From Streptomyces sp. TLI_171 (GTDB lineage Bacteria > Actinomycetota > Actinomycetes > Streptomycetales > Streptomycetaceae), in assembly GCF_003610255.1 (NCBI RefSeq), contig NZ_RAPS01000001.1, positions 4,898,001 to 4,962,000 of the forward strand: 64,000 nucleotides of DNA. Reading direction: 5' to 3'. Numbering within the stretch: position 1 is the stretch's first letter; each line of letters begins with the position of its first letter. Below, piece after piece: positions 24,595 to 32,664 of this stretch. A program made the translations under genes and the position numbers. The notes under the pieces are model-generated. The model searched no databases. It had not been told where the DNA came from and was given only the letters and a program-made list of their open reading frames with translations.

Positions 24595-25671
24595 ATGTTC
24601 GAGGCAGTCGAAGAGCTCCTCGTCGAGCACGCCGACCTCGAGACGAGGCTGGCCGACCCGTCCGTGCACGCCGACCAGGCGAACGCGCGCAAGCTGGCCA
24701 AGCGGTACGCCGAGCTGACCCCGATCACCCGCACCTACCGGGCCTGGAAGCAGGCCGGCGAGGACATCGTCGCCGCGCGCGAACTCGCCGCGGAGGACCC
24801 GGAGTTCATCGCCGAGGTGAAGGACTCCGAGGCGCGCAGGGAGGAGCTCACCGAGGAGCTCCGGCTGCTGCTGGTGCCGCGCGACCCCAACGACGACAAG
24901 GACGTCATCCTGGAGGTCAAGGCGGGCGAGGGCGGCGAGGAGTCGGCGCTGTTCGCCGGCGACCTGCTGCGGATGTACCTGCGCTACGCGGAGCGGCTCG
25001 GCTGGAAGACTGAGATCATCGACGCCAACGAGTCCGACCTGGGCGGCTACAAGGACGTCTCGGTGGCGGTGAAGACCAGGGGCAACCCGGAGCCCGGCCA
25101 CGGCGTCTGGGCGCAGCTGAAGTACGAGGGCGGCGTGCACCGCGTGCAGCGGGTGCCCGCGACCGAGTCGCAGGGCCGCATCCACACCTCCGCCGCGGGC
25201 GTGCTGGTCACCCCGGAGGCCGAGGAGGTCGAGGTGGAGATCCACGCCAACGACCTGCGGATCGACGTCTACCGGTCCTCCGGCCCCGGCGGGCAGTCGG
25301 TCAACACCACCGACTCCGCGGTCCGGATCACCCACCTGCCGACCGGTATCGTGGCGTCCTGCCAGAACGAGAAGAGCCAGCTGCAGAACAAGGAGCAGGC
25401 GATGCGCATCCTGCGTTCGCGGCTGCTGGCCGCCGCGCAGGAGGAGGCCGAGCGGGAGGCGTCCGACGCCCGCCGCAGCCAGGTGCGCACCGTGGACCGC
25501 TCCGAGCGGATCCGGACGTACAACTTCCCGGAGAACCGCATCTCCGACCACCGCACCGGGTTCAAGTCGTACAACCTGGACCAGGTGCTGGACGGCGAGC
25601 TGAACGCGGTGATCCAGTCCTGTGTGGACGCCGACGCCGCGGCCAAGCTGGCCGCCGCGCAGGAGAACTGA
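24595..25671 (+). CDS. prfA: Peptide chain release factor 1
   Basis: The 358-residue RF1 recognises UAA/UAG stop codons and triggers peptide release. The codon-reading tripeptide is within RVPATESQGRIHTSAA (PAT, about 186-188). The catalytic GGQ is at 232-234 in SSGPGGQSVNTTDS. An N-terminal helical domain and C-terminal DHRTGFKSYNLDQVLDG complete the fold. The Gln of GGQ is the methylation target of PrmC, encoded 18 bp downstream, so enzyme and substrate are one operon. The ATG at 24595 is the only start keeping the full helical domain. Confidence 0.98.
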   Translation: MFEAVEELLVEHADLETRLADPSVHADQANARKLAKRYAELTPITRTYRAWKQAGEDIVAARELAAEDPEFIAEVKDSEARREELTEELRLLLVPRDPNDDKDVILEVKAGEGGEESALFAGDLLRMYLRYAERLGWKTEIIDANESDLGGYKDVSVAVKTRGNPEPGHGVWAQLKYEGGVHRVQRVPATESQGRIHTSAAGVLVTPEAEEVEVEIHANDLRIDVYRSSGPGGQSVNTTDSAVRITHLPTGIVASCQNEKSQLQNKEQAMRILRSRLLAAAQEEAEREASDARRSQVRTVDRSERIRTYNFPENRISDHRTGFKSYNLDQVLDGELNAVIQSCVDADAAAKLAAAQEN

Positions 25672-25689
25672 GCCTAAGGGGCCCGAGGG

Positions 25690-26556
25690 ATGAACCTGCT
25701 GCTCGCCGAGGTGGCCCAGGCCACCCAGCGCCTCGCCGCGGCCGGCGTGCCCTCGCCGCGCTTCGACGCGGAGGAGCTGGCGGCGTACATCCACGGCGTG
25801 AAGCGCAGCCAGCTGCACACCGTGCCGGACGGCGACTTCGACGCCCGGTACTGGGAGGCGATCTCCCGCCGCGAGCAGCGTGAGCCGCTGCAGCACATCA
25901 CCGGGCGGGCGTTCTTCCGCTACCTCGAACTCGAGGTCGGCCCCGGGGTGTTCGTGCCCCGGCCGGAGACCGAGTCGGTGGTCGAGTGGGCGATAGACGC
26001 GGTCCGGGCGATGGACGTGGCGGAGCCGCTGGTGGTCGACCTGTGCACCGGCTCCGGGGCGATCGCGCTGGCCCTCGCGCAGGAGCTGCCGCGCTCCACC
26101 GTGCACGCCTTCGAGCTGGACGAGGGCGCGCTGCGCTACACCCGCCGCAACGTCGAGGCCAGCCCCGACCGGGCCCGGGTGCACCTGCACCAGGGCGACG
26201 CCACCCGGGCGTTCGCCGAGGAGCGGGCCTGGGACGGCCGCTTCGACCTGGTGATCAGCAACCCGCCGTACATCCCGCTCACCGAGTGGGAGTACGTCGC
26301 GCCCGAGGCCCGCGACCACGACCCGCAGATGTCGCTGTTCTCCGGCGAGGACGGGCTGGACACCATCCGCGGCATCGAGCGGGTCGCCGCCCGGCTGCTG
26401 CGGCCCGGCGGCGCGGTGGTGATCGAGCACGCGGACACCCAGGGCGGGCAGGTCCCGTGGATCTTCCGCGAGGAGAGCGGCTGGACGGACGCCGCCGACC
26501 ACCGGGACCTCAACAACCGACCGCGCTTCACCACGGCCCGACGGGCTTCGCTGTGA
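25690..26556 (+). CDS. prmC: Release factor glutamine N5-methyltransferase
   Basis: The 288-residue SAM-dependent enzyme methylates the GGQ glutamine of RF1 and RF2. N-terminal helical substrate domain (about 1-80), then a Rossmann methyltransferase: VVDLCTGSGAIALALA is the SAM-binding Gly loop (about 116-131), AFELDE the ribose-binding acidic residue, and LVISNPPYIPL the NPPY that grips glutamine (about 194-204). It directly follows prfA, its target gene, with 18 bp spacing. tsaC follows 63 bp later. Confidence 0.96.
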   Translation: MNLLLAEVAQATQRLAAAGVPSPRFDAEELAAYIHGVKRSQLHTVPDGDFDARYWEAISRREQREPLQHITGRAFFRYLELEVGPGVFVPRPETESVVEWAIDAVRAMDVAEPLVVDLCTGSGAIALALAQELPRSTVHAFELDEGALRYTRRNVEASPDRARVHLHQGDATRAFAEERAWDGRFDLVISNPPYIPLTEWEYVAPEARDHDPQMSLFSGEDGLDTIRGIERVAARLLRPGGAVVIEHADTQGGQVPWIFREESGWTDAADHRDLNNRPRFTTARRASL

Positions 26557-26619
26557 GCGGGACTTCCCCGCGCTTCGCTGCAGACCACCACTGACTTTCA
26601 CCGGAAGGGGATTGCTCCG

Positions 26620-27267
26620 ATGAGCCGCCGATACGACTGCTCCGACGCCCAGGACCGCGCCAGCGGGCTGCGTGAGGCCGCCACCGCGATCCGCCGCGGG
26701 GAGCTGCTGGTGGTGCCGACCGACACGCTGTACGGCCTCGCCGCGGACGCCTTCTCGCCGGAAGCGGTCGGCGCCCTGCTGGCGGCCAAGGGCCGCGGCC
26801 GCAACATGCCCTCGCCGGTGCTGGTCGGCTCGCCGACCACGCTGCACGGCCTGGTCACCGACTTCTCCGAGCAGGCCTGGGAGCTGGTGGACGCGTTCTG
26901 GCCGGGCGGCCTGACCCTGGTGGCCCGTCACCAGCCCTCGCTGCGCTGGGACCTGGGCGAGACCCGCGGCACCGTCGCGGTCCGGATGCCGCTGCACCCG
27001 GTCGCCCTGGAGCTGCTGAACGCCACCGGCCCGCTCGCGGTGTCCTCGGCGAACAAGACCGGCGGCCCGTCCCCGTCGACCTGCGACGAGGCCGAGGCGC
27101 AGCTCGGGGACGCGGTGTCGATCTACCTCGACGGCGGGACGGCGGACCACGCGAAGGCCTCCACCATCGTCGACGTCACCGGCAAGGTGCCGGTGGTGCT
27201 GCGGGCGGGCGCGATCAGCGTCGAGCAGCTGAGGGAGGTCGCTCCTGACGTGGAGGCCGGCAGTTGA
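26620..27267 (+). CDS. tsaC: L-threonylcarbamoyladenylate synthase (TsaC/Sua5 type)
   Basis: The 215-residue YrdC-domain protein makes threonylcarbamoyl-AMP from Thr, bicarbonate and ATP, the first step of t6A37 in ANN-decoding tRNAs. Motifs: VVPTDTLYGLAADAF (about 30-44), KGRGRNMPSPVLV, FWPGGLTLV and VAVRMPLHP, and PLAVSSANKTGGPSPSTC. The length is that of TsaC; the extra C-terminal Sua5 domain is absent. The next gene begins on a TTG that overlaps this stop codon, so the two are coupled. Confidence 0.94.
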   Translation: MSRRYDCSDAQDRASGLREAATAIRRGELLVVPTDTLYGLAADAFSPEAVGALLAAKGRGRNMPSPVLVGSPTTLHGLVTDFSEQAWELVDAFWPGGLTLVARHQPSLRWDLGETRGTVAVRMPLHPVALELLNATGPLAVSSANKTGGPSPSTCDEAEAQLGDAVSIYLDGGTADHAKASTIVDVTGKVPVVLRAGAISVEQLREVAPDVEAGS

Positions 27268-27938
27268 CCGCCGCCGCCCCGTTGTACGGAGCGGGGAGCG
27301 CCCTGGCGCCGTTCCCGGCGTCCGGGCCGCTCCCGCTGGACACCTTCCGCATCCTGTTCGTCTGCACCGGCAACATCTGCCGCTCGCCGATCGCCGAGCG
27401 GCTGGCCCGGCTGGAGCTGGACTCCCGGCTGGGCGCCCGGATCGGCGGCCGGATCGTGGTGGAGAGCGCCGGCACCTGGGGCCACGAGGGCGCCCCGATG
27501 GAGGCGCACGCGGCGACGGTGCTCGGTGAGTACGGCGCGGACAGCGCCGGCTTCGCCGGGCGGGAGCTGCTGGACGAGCACGTGATCGACGCCGACCTGG
27601 TGCTGACCGCGACCCTGGACCACCGGGCGCAGGTCATCTCGATGGGGCACGCGGCGGGTCTGCGCACCTTCACGCTCAAGGAGTTCACCCGGCTGGTGCA
27701 AAGGGTTGACCCGCGGACCCTGCCGGACCCCAGGGAGGGCGCGCGGCTGACCGAACGCGCCCGCGCACTGGTCCGGGCGGCCGCCGCCCTGCGGGGCTGG
27801 CTGCTGGCCGCCGCGCCCGAATCGGACGAGCTGAGGGACCCGTACGGGGCGCCGATCGGCATGTTCCGGAACTGCGGCGAGGAGATATTCGACGCGCTGG
27901 ACCCGGTGGTGACCGCCCTGACCGGTGTGGGCCGGTGA
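27264..27938 (+). CDS. Low molecular weight protein-tyrosine phosphatase
   Basis: The 224-residue protein has the active-site loop FVCTGNICRSPIAER: nucleophile Cys34 and Arg40. The general acid is probably Asp in LRDPYGAPIG near the C-terminus, while DADLVLTA and VESAGTW are family motifs. It dephosphorylates phosphotyrosine or related phosphates; in actinobacteria such enzymes often affect exopolysaccharide or secondary metabolism. The TTG start shares bases with the tsaC stop (TTGA), and a 25-residue Ala/Pro-rich extension precedes the fold, so a later start cannot be excluded. Confidence 0.9.
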   Translation: MTAAAPLYGAGSALAPFPASGPLPLDTFRILFVCTGNICRSPIAERLARLELDSRLGARIGGRIVVESAGTWGHEGAPMEAHAATVLGEYGADSAGFAGRELLDEHVIDADLVLTATLDHRAQVISMGHAAGLRTFTLKEFTRLVQRVDPRTLPDPREGARLTERARALVRAAAALRGWLLAAAPESDELRDPYGAPIGMFRNCGEEIFDALDPVVTALTGVGR

Positions 27939-27948
27939 GTTGAGCGCA

Positions 27949-27970
27949 CTCCACTAAAGTTTCAGTGGAG
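27949..27970. promoter_or_regulatory. Inverted repeat upstream of the glyA paralog
   Basis: CTCCACT-AAAGTTTC-AGTGGAG: perfect 7-bp arms around an AT-rich 8-bp centre that is itself nearly symmetric. Located 135 bp before the start at 28105. Looks like a repressor site; no cognate regulator is adjacent. Confidence 0.45.
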
Positions 27971-28014
27971 GATTCGTGAAGGCCCGGTGCCCAGGGCGTG
28001 CGGGCAACCGGAAA

Positions 28015-28042
28015 GGCCCAAGCCCGCGTGTGCGGGCGGGCC
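28015..28042 (+). other. Hairpin in the glyA-paralog upstream region
   Basis: GGCCC-AA-GCCCGC-GTGT-GCGGGC-GGGCC: two stacked stems with a 2-nt bulge. A TACGCT -10-like box follows at 28061. Could terminate transcription from the phosphatase gene. Confidence 0.45.
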
Positions 28043-28104
28043 GCGCGGCGGACGCAGACCTACGCTGGAAAAATCCGCCCGCACACCAGCCCGGGAGCCG
28101 CTCC

Positions 28105-29367
28105 ATGACGGTCGCCGATGCCCGACTGACGCACTGGGAGGCCGCCGAGGCCCTGCGCACGGCGGACCCGCTGGTCGCCGACCTGCTCACCGCCGAGGCC
28201 GAGCGGCGCACCGACTCGCTGCAGCTGCTGGCCGGCGAGAACCTCGCCACCCCGGCCGTGCTGGCCGCACTCGCCGGCCCGCTGGTCGACAAGTACGCCG
28301 AGGGCTACCCGGGCCGCCGGCACCACACCGGCTGCGCGCCGGCCGACACCGTGGAGCTGCTGGCGGTCGACCGGGCCCGCGAGCTGTTCGCCGCCCCGCA
28401 CGCCAACGTCCAGCCCCGGTCCGGGACTTCGGCGATGCTGGCGGCCTACGCGGCGCTGCTGCGACCGGGGGACGCGGTACTCGCGATGTCGCTGGAGCAC
28501 GGTGGCCACCTGAGTGCCGGCTCGCGCGCCAACTTCTCCGGCCGCTGGTTCCAGTTCCACGGCTACGGGGTGCGCGAGGAGGACGGCCGGATCGACCTGG
28601 AGCAGGTCCGCCGGCTGGCCCACGAGCACCGCCCGAAGGCGATCGTGGCCGGCGGCATCTCCTACCCCCGGCACGTCGACTGGGCGGCCTTCCGGGAGAT
28701 CGCCGACGAGGTGGACGCCTACCTGATCGCCGCCGCCGGGCAGACCGCCGGCCTGGTCGCGGCCGGGGCCGCACCCTCCCCGGTGCCGTACGCCGACGTC
28801 ACCGTGGCGGCCACCCACAAGCTGCTGCGCGGCCCGCGCGGCGGCCTGCTGCTGTGCACCGCGGAACTGGCCGACCGGGTCGACCGGGCGGTGTTCCCGT
28901 TCACCCAGGGCGGAGCGGCGATGAACGAGGTGGCCGCCAAGGCGGTGGCGCTGGCCCAGGCCGGCACCCCCGCCTACACCGGCTACGTCCGCCGGGCGGT
29001 GGCCGGGGCGCGGGCGCTGGCGGCCGCGCTGGTCGCGGCCGGGGCCGCGCCGCTCACCGGCGGCACCGACACCCACCTGGTGACGGCCGAGGTCGGGGCC
29101 CTCGGCCTGACCGGGGTGGAGGCCGAACGCCGCTGCGCCGCCGCCGGGTTGATGCTGGGCCGGTGCGCCGTCCCGTACGACCCGGCGCCGCCCACCGAGA
29201 CCTCCGGCATCCGGCTGGGCACCGGGACGTGCGCCGCCCAGGGCATGGGGGAGGAGGAGCTCGGCGAGGTCGGCGCGCTGCTCGGGCGGGTGCTCTCCGG
29301 GGGCGAGGTGGAGCCGGTGCGGGCCCGGGTGCGGGAGCTGGCGCGTGCCTTCGCGGGGCGCCGCTGA
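28105..29367 (+). CDS. Serine hydroxymethyltransferase paralog with altered PLP pocket
   Basis: The 420-residue protein aligns along its length with GlyA: KYAEGYPGRRHHTGC (63-77), NVQPRSG, EHGGHLSAGSRANFSG (131-146), GLVAAGAAPSPVPYADV and ATHKLLRGPRGG with Schiff-base Lys239. The substrate-carboxylate Arg is kept in SGIRLG. However, where GlyA has VDMAHVAGL, this protein has AAAGQTAGL: the PLP N1-binding Asp (E. coli Asp200) is Ala210 and His203 is Gln213. YY of KRYYGGC is HH, and SEN is GEN. Ordinary serine-glycine interconversion is therefore doubtful; it may do other chemistry or be regulatory. ATG 28105 is preceded by GGGAG; earlier frame starts would place coding over the hairpin. Confidence 0.85.
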   Translation: MTVADARLTHWEAAEALRTADPLVADLLTAEAERRTDSLQLLAGENLATPAVLAALAGPLVDKYAEGYPGRRHHTGCAPADTVELLAVDRARELFAAPHANVQPRSGTSAMLAAYAALLRPGDAVLAMSLEHGGHLSAGSRANFSGRWFQFHGYGVREEDGRIDLEQVRRLAHEHRPKAIVAGGISYPRHVDWAAFREIADEVDAYLIAAAGQTAGLVAAGAAPSPVPYADVTVAATHKLLRGPRGGLLLCTAELADRVDRAVFPFTQGGAAMNEVAAKAVALAQAGTPAYTGYVRRAVAGARALAAALVAAGAAPLTGGTDTHLVTAEVGALGLTGVEAERRCAAAGLMLGRCAVPYDPAPPTETSGIRLGTGTCAAQGMGEEELGEVGALLGRVLSGGEVEPVRARVRELARAFAGRR

Positions 29368-29517
29368 GGATTCGGGGGTCGCCAGGGCGAACCGCGATGC
29401 GGGGGCACGGCGTCGGAGTCAATAAGGTGTGCTCCGTGGCGACGCACCTCGAATCCCGAAGCAGCGCGGGAGTACCCTGCGTACTCGTCCGTCCGAGCGC
29501 GACCCTGGAGGCCGGTG

Positions 29518-30822
29518 GTGCGTGAGTATCTGCTGGTCCTGTTCGTCTCCGCGGCGGTGACCTACCTGCTGGTCAGTCCGGTGCGGAAGTTCGCCATCGC
29601 GGCCGGCGCGATGCCCCCCGTGCGGGCGCGCGACGTGCACCGCGAGCCCACCCCGCGGCTGGGCGGCATCGCGATGTTCGGCGGTCTGCTGGCCGGTCTG
29701 CTGGCGGCGTCCCAACTGACGAACCTGGGGCGGCTGTTCGTGCAGAGCGCGGACATCAAGGCGCTGCTGTCCGGGGCCGGGATCATGTTCGTGCTGGGCG
29801 TCCTGGACGACAAGTGGGGCGTGGACGCGCTGGTGAAGCTCGGCGGCCAGATGATCGCCGCCGGTGTGATGGTCTGGCAGGGCGTCACGGTGATCTCGAT
29901 CCCGGTGCCCGGCTACGGCCCGGTCGCGGTCACCCCCACCCAGGGCATGATCATCTCGGTCACCCTGGTGGTGGTGATGGTCAACGCGGTGAACTTCATC
30001 GACGGCCTGGACGGCCTGGCGGCCGGCATGGTCTGCATCGCCGCGATCGCCTTCTTCCTGTACTCCTACCGGCTCTGGCTCGGGTACGGCATCAACGACG
30101 CCGCCCCCGCCGCGCTGTTCACCGCCGTGCTGATCGGCATGTGCCTGGGCTTCCTGCCGCACAACCTGCACCCGGCGCGGATCTTCATGGGCGACTCCGG
30201 CTCGATGATGCTCGGCCTGATGCTGGCGGTCGCGGCGATCTCCATCACCGGCCGCGTCGACCCCGACCTGATCTCCGCCCGGACCGGGTCGCAGACCCTC
30301 ACCGTGCACGCCCTGGTGCCGATCTACATCCCGCTGATCCTGCCGCTGACGGTGATCGCGCTGCCGCTGGCGGACCTGCTGCTGGCCGTGGTGCGCCGCA
30401 CCTGGGCCGGCAAGTCGCCGTTCGCCGCCGACAAGCAGCACCTGCACCACCGGCTGCTGGAGGTCGGGCACTCGCACAGCCGGGCGGTGCTGATCATGTA
30501 CTTCTGGGCCGCGCTGATCGCGTTCGGCACCGTCGCGGTCTCGGTCACCAACACCGGCCGCACCGTGGTGCTCACCATGGCCGGCCTGTGCCTGGTGGGC
30601 CTGGCGGTGCTGCTGATGCCGCGCTTCAAGCCGCGCGCGCCGAAGGCCGTCCAGCCGTTCATGCCGCCGCGCTACCGAGACGGCGAGGCAGCGGCTCCGG
30701 TCGCCGAACCGGTCGCCGAGACCCCCGCGATGGCTGAGCTGTCGGCGGAGGACAAGGCGCTGCTCGGACGGATGGGCACCGGGGCGACGGCGGTCGGGCC
30801 GCGCAACGAGCAGCGGTCCTGA
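29518..30822 (+). CDS. wecA: Polyprenyl-phosphate GlcNAc-1-phosphate transferase (WecA/MraY family)
   Basis: The 434-residue membrane protein has about 11 spans. It transfers a UDP-amino sugar phosphate to polyprenyl phosphate, the first step of a cell-wall glycopolymer linkage unit. Diagnostic motifs: GVLDDKWGVD, NAVNFIDGLDGLA (metal and catalytic Asp residues), RIFMGDSGSM and the C-terminal loop DKQHLHHRL. The HxHH-type loop and NFIDG favour WecA/TagO over MraY. Two in-frame GTGs (29515, 29518) exist; GGAGG at 29507-29511 is well spaced only for 29518. The last 70 residues form a soluble acidic tail. The LCP ligase upstream may act on its downstream product. Confidence 0.93.
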   Translation: MREYLLVLFVSAAVTYLLVSPVRKFAIAAGAMPPVRARDVHREPTPRLGGIAMFGGLLAGLLAASQLTNLGRLFVQSADIKALLSGAGIMFVLGVLDDKWGVDALVKLGGQMIAAGVMVWQGVTVISIPVPGYGPVAVTPTQGMIISVTLVVVMVNAVNFIDGLDGLAAGMVCIAAIAFFLYSYRLWLGYGINDAAPAALFTAVLIGMCLGFLPHNLHPARIFMGDSGSMMLGLMLAVAAISITGRVDPDLISARTGSQTLTVHALVPIYIPLILPLTVIALPLADLLLAVVRRTWAGKSPFAADKQHLHHRLLEVGHSHSRAVLIMYFWAALIAFGTVAVSVTNTGRTVVLTMAGLCLVGLAVLLMPRFKPRAPKAVQPFMPPRYRDGEAAAPVAEPVAETPAMAELSAEDKALLGRMGTGATAVGPRNEQRS

Positions 30823-30832
30823 CGGTTCGTCA
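30820..30832. terminator. Stop-codon palindrome at the wecA end
   Basis: TGACGGTTCGTCA begins on the wecA stop TGA. The 5-bp arms are a weak hairpin; it is one of the recurrent stop-codon palindromes of this window. Confidence 0.35.
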
Positions 30833-30890
30833 ACTCCCGTTGCACCGTTCGGCGGCACTTCTGGGCCTACGGTGTGACAGGTACCACACG

Positions 30891-30919
30891 TTCATGGTAA
30901 AGCTCTCATCAAATAGTTT
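30891..30919 (+). promoter_or_regulatory. Probable atp operon promoter
   Basis: TTCATG (30891-30896) and TAGTTT (30914-30919) with a 17-bp spacer, 150 bp upstream of atpI, in the first AT-richer stretch after wecA. Overlapped at its 3' edge by the Rex-like site. Confidence 0.5.
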
Positions 30920-30935
30920 GTGATACCGTTCACGA
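30918..30935. promoter_or_regulatory. Rex-type operator at the atp promoter
   Basis: TTGTGAT-ACCG-TTCACGA matches the Streptomyces Rex operator TTGTGAA-N4-TTCACAA at 12 of 14 specified positions. It overlaps the predicted -10 and the transcription start, where the NADH-responsive repressor Rex would block transcription when NADH is low relative to NAD+. The match is seen directly; binding is inference. Confidence 0.6.
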
Positions 30936-31068
30936 GTACCGAGAACACGCCGAAAGACCTGACAGGTGGAGGACTTCCGTCCCTGGTCGGTCTGCCGGCT
31001 TCCCGCGGCGTGGTCCTCGCCCCTGTGCCTCTGCCCCTTTCCACCGACATGCCGCCGGAGCTGCCGAC

Positions 31069-31491
31069 ATGCCGTCCCACGACGCCCGGATCCTCCGTGG
31101 CGCCGCAATTCCCACTGCGGTCGCCGGACTGATCGCCATGGCGATCTCCTTCGCCGTCGCGCAGGGGAAGGGTCTGCTCGGCGCCCTGCTCGCCACCGTC
31201 GTGGTGATCGGCTTCTTCGGCTTCGGCCAGATCGCGCTCGACCGGCTGACCCGGAACAACCAGCAGATGCTGATGCCGGCCGCGCTGCTGGTCTACACCA
31301 CTCAGATCCTCGCGATCGGCGTGCTGCTGGCGGTGGCCAAGCACCTCTCGTTCTTCGACCACAAGGTCTTCGGGTTCTCCCTGCTCGGCCTCGCGATCGT
31401 CTGGACCGGCTTCCAGGTGAGGGGCTGGCTGAAGGCCAAGACCTTCTACGTGGAACCCGACGGCAAGTCGAAATCCGGGCGTCAACCGTGA
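31069..31491 (+). CDS. atpI: ATP synthase protein I (AtpI)
   Basis: The 140-residue membrane protein has four hydrophobic spans, starting RILRGAAIPTAVAGLIAMAISFAVAQG. It is the first gene of the F1Fo operon; AtpI is not part of the final complex and is thought to help c-ring assembly. The sequence is poorly conserved in general, and position gives most of the assignment. The ATG at 31069 follows CCGGAG with 9-nt spacing. A 282-bp gap with a hairpin and a possible second promoter lies before atpB, so atpI may be expressed at a different level from the structural genes. Confidence 0.9.
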   Translation: MPSHDARILRGAAIPTAVAGLIAMAISFAVAQGKGLLGALLATVVVIGFFGFGQIALDRLTRNNQQMLMPAALLVYTTQILAIGVLLAVAKHLSFFDHKVFGFSLLGLAIVWTGFQVRGWLKAKTFYVEPDGKSKSGRQP

Positions 31492-31505
31492 GCGGGGCAG
31501 GCTGT

Positions 31506-31521
31506 CCCCCTCGCGAGGGGG
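31506..31521. terminator. Hairpin between atpI and atpB
   Basis: CCCCCTCG-CGAGGGGG is a perfect 16-bp palindrome followed by GCGGTGTTT. It starts 14 bp after the atpI stop and could reduce readthrough from atpI. Confidence 0.5.
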
Positions 31522-31527
31522 GCGGTG

Positions 31528-31556
31528 TTTATGCCCTCCTGACGGACTGCTATCGT
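31528..31556 (+). promoter_or_regulatory. Possible second atp promoter before atpB
   Basis: TTTATG (31528-31533), 17-bp spacer, TATCGT (31551-31556). It follows the hairpin and lies about 220 bp before atpB. The -35 is weak. Confidence 0.35.
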
Positions 31557-31773
31557 CCGTCCCAACGGCGGAGTACGGGAAGCGGCCAGGTCCCTCCGAT
31601 GATCGGACGGATCGCCCCCCGACTCCACGAAGCTTTCGAAGATCCCGCGGTGGGGATATGCGCCGCGCCGGGTCCGCGAGAAATCCAACAAGTTCCAGTG
31701 CCGCACCGTGGCTTCCGGCCACGCCGACACACCGAGGTTGCCGTAACCATGCGTCAGAACGAAGGAGTCTGTG

Positions 31774-32583
31774 GTGGGTGCTGACGTCCAGCTCGCCTCC
31801 GAGGCCGGTTGCCACCTGAACTCCGGCTGCGGCTTCCCGGCGCCCGGCCTGAACGAGTTCGAGTTCAAGCCGATCTTCTCGATCGGCAGCGTCGACTTCA
31901 CCAAGCCGATGCTGTTGTCGATCATCTGTGCGCTGCTGGTGGTCGCCTTCTTCTGGGCGTCGTTCGCCAAGCCGAAGCTGCTCCCGGGCAAGCTCCAGCT
32001 GGTCGGTGAGATCGGGTACGACTTCGTCAAGCGGAGCATCGTGCTGGAGACCATCGGCAAGAAGGGCGAGAAGTACGTCCCGATGCTGGTCTCGATGTTC
32101 TTCTTCGTGTGGATCATGAACATCATGTCCATCATCCCGTTCGCCCAGTTCCCGGTGATGTCGCGCATCGCGTTCCCGGTCGGGCTCGCGGCGATCGTGT
32201 GGATCACCTACATGACGCTGACCTTCAAGAAGCACGGCTTCGTCGGCGGTATGAAGAACCTCTGCTGGCCGTCCGGCATCCCCGGCTGGGTCATGTTCAT
32301 CCTGGTGCCGATCGAGTTCTTCTCGAACATCTTCGTGCGCCCGTTCACCCTCGCGGTCCGAGCCTTCGCCAACATGTTCGCCGGTCACCTGCTGATCGTC
32401 GTCTTCTCGGTGGCCTCGTGGTACCTGCTCAGCCCCAGCATCGGCGCCCTGTACGGCTCGGTGTCCTTCGTGGTGGCTGTCGGTCTGACCGGCTTCGAGC
32501 TGCTGGTGCAGTTCCTGCAGGCGTACATCTTCGTGATGCTCGCCAGCAGCTACATCGCCGGTGCCCTGGAAGAGGCGCACTGA
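31774..32583 (+). CDS. atpB: F1Fo ATP synthase subunit a
   Basis: The 269-residue integral membrane protein forms the two proton half-channels against the c-ring. The essential Arg is Arg196 in FTLAVRAFANMFAGHL, and the C-terminal helix ELLVQFLQAYIFVMLASSYI carries the conserved Gln. The N-terminus includes two Cys in the periplasmic region (GCHLNSGCG). GTG at 31771 and 31774 are both in frame; AAGGAG at 31762-31767 is properly spaced for 31774. atpE follows after 81 bp. Proton-type subunit: no sodium-specific features seen. Confidence 0.96.
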   Translation: MGADVQLASEAGCHLNSGCGFPAPGLNEFEFKPIFSIGSVDFTKPMLLSIICALLVVAFFWASFAKPKLLPGKLQLVGEIGYDFVKRSIVLETIGKKGEKYVPMLVSMFFFVWIMNIMSIIPFAQFPVMSRIAFPVGLAAIVWITYMTLTFKKHGFVGGMKNLCWPSGIPGWVMFILVPIEFFSNIFVRPFTLAVRAFANMFAGHLLIVVFSVASWYLLSPSIGALYGSVSFVVAVGLTGFELLVQFLQAYIFVMLASSYIAGALEEAH

Positions 32584-32664
32584 GCCCCGCGGCTCCGGCC
32601 GCGCCCAAGAACTCCCGGTGGCCAACACCCACCGGTCTCCCATCCCCGCAAAGGATTAGCTGAG

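Noticed and set aside
24574..27150. 858-codon - strand frame opposite prfA-prmC-tsaC
   Set aside because: Shadow of three conserved genes with normal motifs on the + strand.
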